Below the pieces are notes generated by a model. The model had not been told where the DNA came from. It searched no databases and saw only the letters and a list, made by a program, of their open reading frames with translations. This document shows positions 40,696 through 48,800 of a stretch of 64,000 nucleotides of DNA, piece after piece. Source of the stretch: JBBEAM01 sp040882845 (GTDB taxonomy: Bacteria > Pseudomonadota > Alphaproteobacteria > Kiloniellales > DSM-21159); contig JBBEAM010000009.1 in NCBI GenBank assembly GCA_040882845.1, positions 248,001 through 312,000 on the forward strand, given 5' to 3'. How positions within the stretch are numbered: the first letter of the stretch is position 1; each line of letters opens with the position of its first letter. The translations under genes and the position numbers were made by a program.

Positions 40696-41622
40696 CTACA
40701 CGAAGCCGGTCCGCTCCTCCTCCAAAAGTGAGGGATCCTGATGGATGATCACCTCGGCGCCGGGGAAAGCCGTCTGCAGGTCCGCTTCTACGGCATCGGC
40801 GACCGCGTGGGCGCGATAGAGCGACATGCCGCCATCCATCTCCAGATGCAGCTGAATGAAGACCTGCGGTCCGGCGCGCCGGGTGCGCAGGTCATGCAGG
40901 CCCCGCACGTCACCGTGCTGCTTCACGATAGCGCGGATCCGCTCCTGCTCCTCCGGCGGCAGTTCCCGGTCCATCAGCATGTTGTACGCCTTCCAGCCGA
41001 TCCGCCCGGCGCTGAACAGGATGAACGCCGCGATCGCCAGCGCGATCACCGGATCGGCGAACCGCCAGCCGAACTGGGCGGTCAGCACCAGCGCCAGGAT
41101 CACGGCGGCATTCATCAGCAGGTCGGAGAGGTAGTGGATCGAGTCGGATTCGATGGCCAGGGACCGGGTTTGCCTGACGACATAGGCCTGAAAGCGGGTC
41201 AGGGCAAAGGTCAGCACGATGGAGAAAACCATTACCGCGATGCCGATATCGCTGTGTTGGATGCCCTGCGGTGAGAACAGCCGCTGTCCGGCCTCGGCCA
41301 ACAGGAAGATCGCCGATCCGGTGATCAGGGCTGCCTGGGCCAGGGAGGCCAGGGCCTCCGCCTTGCCATGTCCGAAGCGGTGCTCCTCGTCCGCGGGGGT
41401 CGTCGCGGTGCGCACCGCCAGCAGCATGATCACCGAGGCCGTGGCGTCGAGCAGCGAGTCGATCAGGCTCGACAGCAGACTGACGGAATCCGTCAGCCAC
41501 CAGGCGCCAAGCTTGACCAGGATCAGCAGACCCGCGGTGGTGACCGAGGCATAGGCCGCCAAGCGCATCAGGCGCGCGACCGATTGCATCCCCGGCTGCG
41601 CGGCTGCGCTGCCCGGGGTCAT
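40696..41622 (-). CDS. Cation diffusion facilitator family transporter
   Basis: The 308-residue inner-membrane Zn/Fe/Mn exporter has six spans. The transport-site acids are in span 2 (SSLIDSLLDATASV), a histidine-containing loop HRFGHGKAEALAS follows it, and the paired H and D are in span 5 (IHYLSDLLMNA). A C-terminal cytoplasmic domain ends FPGAEVIIHQDPS. These match FieF/YiiP-type antiporters. ATG at 41622 overlaps the pdxH stop as ATGA; longer upstream frames lie inside pdxH. Metal preference cannot be settled by sequence alone. Confidence 0.92.
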   Translation of the reverse strand: MTPGSAAAQPGMQSVARLMRLAAYASVTTAGLLILVKLGAWWLTDSVSLLSSLIDSLLDATASVIMLLAVRTATTPADEEHRFGHGKAEALASLAQAALITGSAIFLLAEAGQRLFSPQGIQHSDIGIAVMVFSIVLTFALTRFQAYVVRQTRSLAIESDSIHYLSDLLMNAAVILALVLTAQFGWRFADPVIALAIAAFILFSAGRIGWKAYNMLMDRELPPEEQERIRAIVKQHGDVRGLHDLRTRRAGPQVFIQLHLEMDGGMSLYRAHAVADAVEADLQTAFPGAEVIIHQDPSLLEEERTGFV

Positions 41623-42218
41623 GGGTAGAGGCGCTCGGTCTGCCAGGGCTGGCTTGGCTCCGCCCTGGTGTAGACGAGGCGATCGTGCAGCCGGAAAGCG
41701 CCGTCCTTCCAAAACTCGATATGCAGCGGAACGACCCGGAAGCCGGACCAGTGGGGCGGCCGGGGCACGGCGCCGACGGCATGCTTGGCGGCGAACCTGG
41801 CCACCCGTTTTTCCAGGGCGTAGCGGCTTTCCAGAGGCCTGGACTGCTCGCTCGCCCAGGCGCCGATCTGGCTCTGGCGCGGCCGCGAGGCGAAGTAGGC
41901 ATCGGCTTCCTCGGCCGTGACCTGCTCGACCGCTCCTTCGGCCCGCACCTGACGGCGCAGCGACTTCCAGTGGAACAGCAGCGCCGCCTTGGGATGCGCC
42001 AAAAGCTGCCTGCCCTTGCGGCTTTCGTAGTTGGTATAGAAGACGAATCCCTCGCTGTCGGCGTGCTTCAGCAGCACCATGCGCTGCGACGGCATGCCGT
42101 CCTCGCCGACGCTGGCCAGGGCCACGGCATTAGCGTCGTTGATCTCCTGCTCCCTGGCCTCGGCGAACCAGTCCTCGAAGAGCGTCAGCGGGTCTGCGGG
42201 GGGCAAATCGGCGAACAT
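41619..42218 (-). CDS. pdxH: Pyridoxamine 5'-phosphate oxidase
   Basis: The 199-residue FMN enzyme oxidises pyridoxine/pyridoxamine phosphate to pyridoxal phosphate, the cofactor used by hemA and the aminotransferases here. It shows FEDWFAEAREQEINDANAV, MVLLKHADSEGFVFYTNYESRKG at the FMN site, RQSQIGAWASEQSRPL and the C-terminal HDRLVYTRAEPSQPWQTERLYP. Start is the ATG at 42218; a TTG at 42230 four codons upstream is an alternative. It is followed, with ATGA overlap, by the cation transporter gene. Confidence 0.95.
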   Translation of the reverse strand: MFADLPPADPLTLFEDWFAEAREQEINDANAVALASVGEDGMPSQRMVLLKHADSEGFVFYTNYESRKGRQLLAHPKAALLFHWKSLRRQVRAEGAVEQVTAEEADAYFASRPRQSQIGAWASEQSRPLESRYALEKRVARFAAKHAVGAVPRPPHWSGFRVVPLHIEFWKDGAFRLHDRLVYTRAEPSQPWQTERLYP

Positions 42219-42279
42219 CTGTCCAGACAAGGCCTGTGCGAGGGAAAGACTCGGAATCTCATGGTTTTATGTGGCGGCC

Positions 42280-42307
42280 AGTATAGAACACTGCAAGCCA
42301 GCACCAA
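42280..42307 (-). promoter_or_regulatory. Candidate pdxH promoter
   Basis: On the minus strand TTGGTG (42307-42302) and TATACT (42285-42280) are separated by 16 bases, giving a start near 42274 and a 56-base leader before the pdxH ATG. The -10 matches five of six consensus bases; the -35 only three. Confidence 0.4.
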
Positions 42308-42438
42308 GGGAAAGCGCAGACTGACTCGGCCCTGGCATGGACCGGGCCGCCGTCCTATATCTGCTTTGGCCCCCGGGCCTTAGCCGTTAGCATTGCGCCT
42401 TGCGATCTCAGGATAATTTGGACCTTTCCATCCCAGCC

Positions 42439-43359
42439 ATGCAGGATCTCTACAAAGTCCTCGGTGTATCGAAATCCGCCTCCGCGGAGGAGATCAAGTC
42501 CGCCTATCGCAAGCTGGCGAAAAAGCTGCATCCCGACCTCAATCCCGGCAACACGGAGGTCGAAAAGGAGTTCAAGGAGGTCAGCCAAGCCTATTCGATC
42601 CTCTCCGATTCCGAAAAGCGCAAGCTCTACGATAATGGCGAGATCGATGCCTCCGGACAGGAAAGCCAGCGTCCCGGCGGGTTCTACAAGACCTACGCCT
42701 CGAGCGGCGGCGGCAAGTACGACCCCTTCGACATCGGCGATATCTTTTCCTCCGAAGACATCATGTCCGATCTCTTCGGCCGTCAGCGGGCGGGGCGCCG
42801 GGGAGCGCCGCTACGCCAGCGTGGCGCCGACGTCTCCTACACTCTTTCGGTGCCCTTCCTCGAAGCCGCTGCCGGGGCCAAGCGGCGCATCCAGTTCGCC
42901 GAGGGCAAGCAGCTCGAGGTCAACCTCCCGGCCGGAACCGAGGACAAGCAGACACTGCGCCTCAAGGGCCAGGGCCTGCCGGGCGTCAACGGCGGCCAGG
43001 CCGGCGACGCCTATGTCGAGATCACCGTCGAGCCGCACCCCTTTTTCACCCGCAAGGGCAGCGACATCCATATCGAGGTGCCGATTTCCCTGCCCGAGGC
43101 GGTGCTCGGCGGGCCGATCTCGGTGCCGACCATCGAGGGCAACGTCACCATGAAGGTGCCGCCGGGATCCAGCAGCGGCAAGGTGCTGCGCCTCAAGAAC
43201 AAGGGCGTGGCCGACCGCAGGACCGGGACCCGCGGCAGCCAGTTCGTCAAGCTGAAGATCATGCTGCCGGAGGAGCCGGACGGCGAACTCACCGAGTTCG
43301 TCAAGTCCTGGAGTAAATCGCAGAGCTACAATCCGCGCCGCAAGACGGGAATGAACTGA
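42439..43359 (+). CDS. cbpA: J-domain co-chaperone, CbpA type (no zinc-finger)
   Basis: The 306-residue protein has an N-terminal J domain with the HPD motif in KKLHPDLNPGN and helix YRKLAKK. A Gly/Phe-rich linker (GGFYKTYASSGGGKYDPFD) and the two beta-barrel substrate domains (VSYTLSVPFLEAAAGAKRR, then FFTRKGSDIHIEVPISLPEAVLGG) follow. The Cys-rich zinc domain of DnaJ is absent, which is the CbpA pattern. It stimulates DnaK ATPase. ATG at 42439 starts directly at the J-domain MQDLYKVLG; codons upstream are not conserved. It overlaps the cbpM start by one base. Confidence 0.92.
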   Translation: MQDLYKVLGVSKSASAEEIKSAYRKLAKKLHPDLNPGNTEVEKEFKEVSQAYSILSDSEKRKLYDNGEIDASGQESQRPGGFYKTYASSGGGKYDPFDIGDIFSSEDIMSDLFGRQRAGRRGAPLRQRGADVSYTLSVPFLEAAAGAKRRIQFAEGKQLEVNLPAGTEDKQTLRLKGQGLPGVNGGQAGDAYVEITVEPHPFFTRKGSDIHIEVPISLPEAVLGGPISVPTIEGNVTMKVPPGSSSGKVLRLKNKGVADRRTGTRGSQFVKLKIMLPEEPDGELTEFVKSWSKSQSYNPRRKTGMN

Positions 43360-43691
43360 TGCTGCTGACCTTGGAGGAAGTGGAAGTCCGCACCGAGCTG
43401 AACCGCACGGAGATCCATCACTTCATACAGCAGAGCTGGATCCTGCCGGTGCAGGAGGATGGGCTGTATTTCTTCGACGAGGCCGACGTGGCGCGAGTCC
43501 GCCTGATCGTAGAGCTGCGCAGCGATATGGCGGTCAACGATGAGGCCGTGCCGATCATCCTGCAGCTGCTCGACCAGGTGTATTCGCTGCGCCATGCCGT
43601 GGATGAACTGCAGAGCGGGATCGAGGCGCTGTCGGACAGCGCCCGCGCCGAGCTCGACGCGGCGATGAAGAAAGCCGGCGAAAAGCCCTAG
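43359..43691 (+). CDS. cbpM: Chaperone modulator CbpM
   Basis: The 110-residue MerR-like protein binds and inhibits CbpA. It starts LLTLEEVEVRTELNRTEIHHFI, with the QQSWILPVQEDGLYFFDEADVARVRLIVELR wing-and-helix region, followed by a coiled dimerisation helix to the end. TGATG overlap with cbpA and the known pair leave little doubt. The gene converges with the 157-aa membrane-anchored protein, leaving six bases between stops. Confidence 0.92.
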   Translation: MLLTLEEVEVRTELNRTEIHHFIQQSWILPVQEDGLYFFDEADVARVRLIVELRSDMAVNDEAVPIILQLLDQVYSLRHAVDELQSGIEALSDSARAELDAAMKKAGEKP

Positions 43692-43697
43692 GCGCGC

Positions 43698-44171
43698 CTA
43701 CTCGACCCGCCAGTCCAGCACGATGTCGCCGCCGAAGGCGAAGTAGCTGAGCCGGATTTGGTAGAGGCCGCTTTCGTTGATCGGCACGCGGAGCGTGCCG
43801 CGGTCGGCCGCACGAAAACCGGCGCTCCAGTCGATCTCTCTGAAAGGCGGAATGACGAACTGCCAGAGACGTAGAGCGACCCGCCCCTCATCGACCGTCA
43901 CGTCATAGTCGATGACCAGAGTCTCGCCGGCCAGGGCGGGGATCGGCCAGGTGCTCCAGGTCCCCTTCGCCGCGGTGATCCAGTGGTCGCTCAACACGTT
44001 GGTCTTGTGCTGCTCGGTAAAGCCGCTGCGCAGCAGGCGATAGCTCCGGCCGCCGGAGCCGGTGGTGTCCGCCAGCAGGTCGGGTAGGATCCAGTTCCCC
44101 AGGATCAGCGCCAGAACGGCGCCAACGATGACGTACTTCCAGCGCCCCTTGATTCGGATTGCCTTGGCCAA
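43698..44171 (-). CDS. Membrane-anchored protein of unknown function, 157 aa
   Basis: I do not recognise a family. The N-terminus has basic residues (MAKAIRIKGRWK) and a single span (YVIVGAVLALILGNWIL) with the remainder probably outside the cytoplasm. That part looks like one beta sandwich: alternating hydrophobic strands such as ETLVIDYDVTVDEGRVALRL, SGLYQIRLSYFAFGGD and DIVLDWRVE. TTG at 44171 is chosen: it gives the natural basic start and has TAGGA eight bases upstream. An inverted 12-bp repeat spans the start codon. It is convergent with cbpM and divergent from fabI. Confidence 0.65.
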   Translation of the reverse strand: MAKAIRIKGRWKYVIVGAVLALILGNWILPDLLADTTGSGGRSYRLLRSGFTEQHKTNVLSDHWITAAKGTWSTWPIPALAGETLVIDYDVTVDEGRVALRLWQFVIPPFREIDWSAGFRAADRGTLRVPINESGLYQIRLSYFAFGGDIVLDWRVE

Positions 44172-44245
44172 AAATCCGGTCCTATCCTAAATGTGGCCAA
44201 GGCAATAGCGCGTCTTGGTTGAGGAAGGATAAACGCCAAGGCAAT
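44158..44245. repeat. Three copies of a 12-bp repeat around a gene start
   Basis: ATTGCCTTGGCC (44158-44169) is the exact reverse complement of GGCCAAGGCAAT at 44195-44206. A third copy, GCCAAGGCAAT, occurs in direct orientation at 44235-44245. The first overlaps codons 1-5 of the 157-aa gene; the others lie in its leader. The inverted pair could form a stem including the start codon and so control its translation. Confidence 0.55.
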
Positions 44246-44407
44246 GGCGGCCTAGAACGGCGTCCCGCCGCGACGAATCTCCACGAAAAGCGATGAACCC
44301 TAGGACCCGGGCGCTTTGCCCCGCCTCAGTCTTGCGTGTAGGATGCCGTACGAATCCTGGAAGCCGCCGATTCACTGCGGCGCGGCAACTTCGAGTAGCG
44401 AGGATAT

Positions 44408-45247
44408 ATGTCCCAGTCTGATGGCCTCATGTCGGGCAAAAAAGGCCTGATCATGGGCGTCGCCAACGAGCGTTCAATCGCCTGGGGAATCGCCAAGGCG
44501 GTTCACGAGCACGGCGGGCAGCTCGCCTTCACCTACCAGGGCGAAGCGCTGGAGAAGCGGGTGCGCCCCCTGGCGGAAAGCCTGGACTCGGACATCGTCC
44601 TGCCCTGCGACGTAAGCGACGACGCCTCGATCGACGCCACCTTCTCGGCGTTACAGGAGCGCTGGGGCGGTCTCGACTTCCTGGTCCACGCCATCGCCTA
44701 TTCGGACAGGGACGAGCTGAAGGGCAAGTACGTCCAGACCAGCCGCAAGAACTTCGTCCACAGCCTGGACATCTCCTGCTACTCCTTCACCGCCGTGGCG
44801 CAGCGCGCCGTGCCGATGATGAACGAAGGCGGCAGCCTGGTCACCCTGACCTACTACGGCGCCGAGCGGGTGATGCCCCACTACAACGTGATGGGCGTGG
44901 CCAAGGCGGCGCTGGAGGCCAGCGTGCGCTACCTCGCCGCCGATCTCGGCGACAACAATATCCGGGTCAACGCAATCTCCGCCGGGCCGATCCGCACCCT
45001 CGCGGCCTCGGGCATCGGCGATTTCCGCTACATCCTGCGCTGGAACGAGCTGAACTCGCCACTGCGCAGCAACGTGACCATCGAGCAGGTCGGCAGCGCC
45101 GGCCTCTATCTGCTGTCGGAGCTCTCCGGCGGCGTCACCGGCGAGGTGCATCACGTCGACAGCGGCTACAACATCGTCGGCATGATGGCGGTGGATCAGG
45201 CGGCGGAAGTTTCCCGGCTGCTTGAGGGCTTCAAGTCACAGGATTGA
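44408..45247 (+). CDS. fabI: Enoyl-[acyl-carrier-protein] reductase (NADH)
   Basis: The 279-residue SDR-fold enzyme carries out the last reduction of fatty-acid elongation. It has GLIMGVANERSIAWGIAKAV (the FabI version of the cofactor loop), FLVHAIAYSDRDEL, and the Y149-Y159-K166 catalytic arrangement (TYYGAERVMPHYNVMGVAK), with ISAGPIRTLAASGI lining the inhibitor site. ATG at 44408 follows GCGAGGATAT; an in-frame ATG at 44435 is less suitable. aroC begins eight bases after its stop and is likely co-transcribed. Confidence 0.95.
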   Translation: MSQSDGLMSGKKGLIMGVANERSIAWGIAKAVHEHGGQLAFTYQGEALEKRVRPLAESLDSDIVLPCDVSDDASIDATFSALQERWGGLDFLVHAIAYSDRDELKGKYVQTSRKNFVHSLDISCYSFTAVAQRAVPMMNEGGSLVTLTYYGAERVMPHYNVMGVAKAALEASVRYLAADLGDNNIRVNAISAGPIRTLAASGIGDFRYILRWNELNSPLRSNVTIEQVGSAGLYLLSELSGGVTGEVHHVDSGYNIVGMMAVDQAAEVSRLLEGFKSQD

Positions 45248-45254
45248 GGGCGCC

Positions 45255-46337
45255 ATGCCCGGTAACGCCTTCGGCCACAGCTTCACCTACACCACCTGGG
45301 GCGAGAGTCACGGACCCGCGATCGGCTGCGTCGTCGACGGCGTGCCGCCGCGCATTCCGCTGGCCGAAGCCGACATCCAGGTCTGGCTCGACAAGCGCAA
45401 GCCGGGCCAGTCGCGCTTCACCACCCAGCGGCGCGAAGCCGATGAAGTCAAAATCCTCTCCGGCGTCTTCGAGGGGCTGACCACCGGCACGCCGATCTCC
45501 CTGCTGATCGAGAACCAGGACCAGCGCTCCAAGGACTACGGCGAGATTAAGGACAAGTTCCGCCCCGGCCACGCCGATGTCACCTACTGGGCCAAGTACG
45601 GCATCCGCGACTACCGCGGCGGCGGCCGCTCCAGCGCCCGCGAGACGGCGATGCGGGTCGCCGCCGGCGCCGTCGCACGCAAGGTCCTGGCCGCGGTGCT
45701 CGGCAGCGAAGTGACGATTCGCGGCGCCCTGGTGCAGATGGGGCCGAACCAAATCGACCGCGGCAACTGGGACTGGAACGAGGTCGGCAACAATCCCTTT
45801 TTCTGTCCCGACGCCAAGGCCGCCAAGGCCTGGGAAGGCTACCTGGACGGCGTGCGCAAGGCCGGCTCCTCGGCCGGCGCGGTGATCGAGGTGGTCGCCG
45901 GGGGCATCCCCGCAGGGCTCGGCGAGCCGGTCTACGACAAGATCGACGCCGATCTCGCCAAGGCGCTGATGTCGATCAACGCCGTCAAGGGTGTGGAGAT
46001 CGGCGCCGGCTTCGCCGCCGCGGCGCTGACCGGCGAGCAGAACGCCGACGAGATGCGCATGGAAGGCGACAACATCACCTTCCTCTCCAACCACGCCGGC
46101 GGCGTACTCGGCGGGATCTCAACCGGCCAGGAGATCGTCGCCCGCTTCGCCGTCAAGCCGACCTCCTCGATTCTCTCGCCGCGCGCCACGGTCGACAAGA
46201 ACGGCCAGGACACGGAGATCGCCACCAAGGGCCGCCACGACCCCTGCGTTGGCATCCGCGCCGTGCCGGTCGGCGAGGCGATGATGGCGATCGTGCTGGT
46301 GGACCACCTGCTGCGCCACCGGGCCCAGCTTGGCTGA
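45255..46337 (+). CDS. aroC: Chorismate synthase
   Basis: The 360-residue FMN-dependent lyase converts EPSP to chorismate, the branch point for aromatic amino acids. It has the family signatures GNAFGHSFTYTTWGESHGPA, the RYRGGGRSSARETAMRVAAG region (YRGGGRSSARETA), SNHAGGVLGGISTGQEIV and RHDPCVGIRAVPVGEAM. ATG at 45255 gives normal length; earlier codons belong to the fabI end. Its stop overlaps a TTG start of the acetyltransferase gene. Confidence 0.96.
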   Translation: MPGNAFGHSFTYTTWGESHGPAIGCVVDGVPPRIPLAEADIQVWLDKRKPGQSRFTTQRREADEVKILSGVFEGLTTGTPISLLIENQDQRSKDYGEIKDKFRPGHADVTYWAKYGIRDYRGGGRSSARETAMRVAAGAVARKVLAAVLGSEVTIRGALVQMGPNQIDRGNWDWNEVGNNPFFCPDAKAAKAWEGYLDGVRKAGSSAGAVIEVVAGGIPAGLGEPVYDKIDADLAKALMSINAVKGVEIGAGFAAAALTGEQNADEMRMEGDNITFLSNHAGGVLGGISTGQEIVARFAVKPTSSILSPRATVDKNGQDTEIATKGRHDPCVGIRAVPVGEAMMAIVLVDHLLRHRAQLG

Positions 46338-46821
46338 TATCGTCCTCAGGGACGCGCAAGCCGGCGACATCGCCCTGCTGGTGCGCCTGCTGAAGGAGGC
46401 CTACGTCTTCTATGGCGACAGCAACACCCCCAGCGCCACCGAGCTCGACACCCGCCTGCGGCGCTATCTCGGCGCAGCGCCGGGCTTCGAGGCGGTGATC
46501 GCCGAGACCGGGGCCGGCGAGGCCCTGGGCGTCGCGGTCTTCGCGCCGGTGTTCTGGACCAGCGACTGCGAGATCGCCCTGTTCCTCAAGGAGCTTTTCA
46601 TCCTCGACCGCGCCCGGCGCAAGGGCATCGGGCGGAAGCTGATGGCCCGGCTGGCGAAGACCGCCGTGCAACGCGGCTGGACCCGCGTGGTCTGGACCGT
46701 CGACGACCACAACGATCCGGCGCAGCAGTTCTACCGCCAGCTTCCCGGCGTCCGGCCGCTCAGCAAGACCGTCTACATGCAGGCCGGACGCAGCCTGGAA
46801 CGCTTCGCCAGGGAAGCCTAG
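46330..46821 (+). CDS. GNAT family N-acetyltransferase
   Basis: The 163-residue protein shows GNAT motifs: N-terminal IVLRDAQAGDIALLVRLLKEA, the LKELFILDRARRKGIGRKLM strand-helix with the R/Q-x-x-G-x-G/A acetyl-CoA loop (RRKGIGR), and VDDHNDPAQQFYRQL near the end. The substrate is unknown. TTG at 46330 is the only start compatible with the family N-terminus; it overlaps the aroC stop by eight bases. The gene converges with the RNA methyltransferase, the two stops overlapping by four bases. Confidence 0.87.
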   Translation: MADIVLRDAQAGDIALLVRLLKEAYVFYGDSNTPSATELDTRLRRYLGAAPGFEAVIAETGAGEALGVAVFAPVFWTSDCEIALFLKELFILDRARRKGIGRKLMARLAKTAVQRGWTRVVWTVDDHNDPAQQFYRQLPGVRPLSKTVYMQAGRSLERFAREA

Positions 46822-48116
46822 CGCGCGAAGAGCGCGACCAGTTCCAGGTGCGGCGACCAGACGAACTGGTCGACCGGGGCGACCCAGCGCAGGCGATAGC
46901 CGCCGTCCACCAGAAGGCGGGCGTCGCGCGCGAAGGTCGCCGGGTTGCAGGACACAGCGAGCACCACCGGCACCCGCGAAGCCGCCAGCTGTTCGGCCTG
47001 GGCCTGAGCCCCGGCGCGCGGCGGATCGAAGACCACGGTATCGAAAGCGTTCAGTTCCTCGGGCAGGTAGGGGCGCCGGAAGAGATCGCGTCGTTCGCTC
47101 TCGACACGGCCCTGCAGGGCGGGCAGCCGCGCCGCGTTCGCCAAAGCGGCGATGGCCGCGGCATCGCCGTCCACCGCCTTCAGCGCGCCCTCCCCGAGCA
47201 GCGGGAAGGAGAAGCTGCCGCAGCCGCTGAACAGGTCGAGCAGCCGTGCCGCGCCCTTCGGGCGTCCTTCCAGCAGCAGGCCGCGCAGCGCCGCCTCGCC
47301 CTCGCGGCTGGGCTGCAGGAAACCGCCCGGAGGCGGGGTCACCGCCACGCCGCCGAAGGTCAGCTTGGGCGCCCGCCGCTGGGCCACGGGTTCGCCCCCC
47401 TCTCCGCCTCGCGCCTCGCGCCAGGAAATCCGCGCCAGGTCCCAAGCCTCAGCCAAAGCCGCCAGAGCCTCGCGGGCGGCGAGATCGAGCGGCTTCTCCC
47501 CTTCCAGCAGCAGGTCGAGGCCGCTTTCGGTTTCGCTGAGCGTGACCGTCAGGCCCTGTTTGCCGCTGGGAACCCCCGCCAGCGCCGCGCGCAACCCCGG
47601 CAGGACCTCCAAGATCGCCGGGGTCACGAGCAGGCAGTGCCTTAGATCGACCACTTTGTGGCTATAGCGCTCGTTGAAGCCGAGCCGCAGGCCCTGCCCC
47701 GCGCCCTGCGCCGTCAACACGACCCGGCGCCGGGTGCCAGGGCCGATCCAGGCTGTCGGGCGAATCTCCTCCGCCTCCAGGCCGCGCTGGCGCAGGGCCC
47801 GGGGCAAGAGGCTGTCCTTCCAGGCGCGGTAGGAGACTTGATCGAGATGCTGCAGCGCGCAGCCGCCGCAGGGACCGAAGTGGGGACAGGGCGGCTCCTG
47901 CCGGCCGGGGCCCGGCTGTTCCAGTTCGATGATTTCGCCGCGATAGCCGGCGGCGGTCTCCCCGGTGATCCGCGCCAGGACGCTGTCGCCCGCCTGGGTC
48001 AACGGCACGAAAACCGGCTTGCCTTCGAGGTCGCCATAGCCGTCGCCGCGCGCGCCGATCGCCTCGATTCGCAGCGCAATCTGCCGTCCTCCGCCTTTGC
48101 GTGCCTTGCGGCGCAT
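46818..48116 (-). CDS. Class I SAM-dependent RNA m5U methyltransferase (RlmD/TrmA family)
   Basis: The 432-residue enzyme has an N-terminal TRAM-like beta domain (IEAIGARGDGYGDLEGKPVF). The [4Fe-4S] motif CPHFGPCGGCALQHLD lies near residue 76, the SAM-binding LLDLFSGCGSFSFPL near 282, FDPPRAGAQ and the catalytic Cys VLAVSCNPATFARD near 392. It methylates a uridine at C5 in 23S rRNA or tRNA; which target cannot be stated. The position of Fe-S and catalytic Cys is normal. It is divergent from the AhpD-like gene at 48195. Confidence 0.93.
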   Translation of the reverse strand: MRRKARKGGGRQIALRIEAIGARGDGYGDLEGKPVFVPLTQAGDSVLARITGETAAGYRGEIIELEQPGPGRQEPPCPHFGPCGGCALQHLDQVSYRAWKDSLLPRALRQRGLEAEEIRPTAWIGPGTRRRVVLTAQGAGQGLRLGFNERYSHKVVDLRHCLLVTPAILEVLPGLRAALAGVPSGKQGLTVTLSETESGLDLLLEGEKPLDLAAREALAALAEAWDLARISWREARGGEGGEPVAQRRAPKLTFGGVAVTPPPGGFLQPSREGEAALRGLLLEGRPKGAARLLDLFSGCGSFSFPLLGEGALKAVDGDAAAIAALANAARLPALQGRVESERRDLFRRPYLPEELNAFDTVVFDPPRAGAQAQAEQLAASRVPVVLAVSCNPATFARDARLLVDGGYRLRWVAPVDQFVWSPHLELVALFAR

Positions 48117-48194
48117 TGTCTCCTACCCTTCGCTTGCGAAAGCCGCCAAGCTGTCGCGCTGAACCCGCCGCAGTAATAACCGGAAGACCGCCCT

Positions 48195-48782
48195 ATGCCG
48201 CAACCCAAACACGTGATGAAATTGCCGCTGCCTGAGGAATCCGGGCTCGACGAGGATACCAAGGCCTACTTCGAGCTTTGCCGCGAGAAGCTCGGCATGG
48301 TGCCCAACGTGCTCCAGGCCTACGCCTTCGATCAGCAGAAACTGCGCTGCTTCGGCAAGATGTACAACGAGCTGATGCTCGGCGACTCGGGCCTGTCCAA
48401 GCTGGAGCGCGAGATGATCGCGGTGGTCGTGTCCTCGGTGAACTGCTGCTATTACTGCCTGGTCGCCCACGGGCAGGCGGTGCGCGCCCTCTCCGGCGAC
48501 CCGCAGCTTGGCGAAATGCTGGTGATGAACTACCGGGTCGCCGAGTTGGAGTCGCGGCAGCGGGCGATGCTCGACTTCGCCTGGAAGATGACCGAGTCTC
48601 CTTGGGAGATCGGCGATCCCGACCGCGCCGCCCTGCGCGAAGCCGGCTTCGGCGATAGCGATATCTTCGACATCTGCAACGTCGTCGGCTTCTTCAACAT
48701 GTCCAACCGGGTCGCCAGCGGCGTGGACATGATGCCCAATCCCGAGTACCACGCGCGCAACCGCGGCGCGGACCAGAAGTAA
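48195..48782 (+). CDS. Peroxidase-related enzyme, AhpD/carboxymuconolactone-decarboxylase-like
   Basis: The 195-residue helical protein has the AhpD core with the redox cysteine pair in VNCCYYCLVAHGQAV (CxxC-x-x-x-H) preceded by the helix LSKLEREMIAVVVSS containing the proton-relay Glu. C-terminal residues DIFDICNVVGFFNMSNRVA complete the trimer-type fold. Homologues reduce peroxides or are of unknown substrate. A further Cys before the CxxC (CC) is present. ATG at 48195 begins MPQPKHVMKLPLPEE. It precedes sppA by 18 bases and is probably co-transcribed. Confidence 0.88.
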   Translation: MPQPKHVMKLPLPEESGLDEDTKAYFELCREKLGMVPNVLQAYAFDQQKLRCFGKMYNELMLGDSGLSKLEREMIAVVVSSVNCCYYCLVAHGQAVRALSGDPQLGEMLVMNYRVAELESRQRAMLDFAWKMTESPWEIGDPDRAALREAGFGDSDIFDICNVVGFFNMSNRVASGVDMMPNPEYHARNRGADQK

Positions 48783-48800
48783 CCTCAGCGAGAAAGCCTC

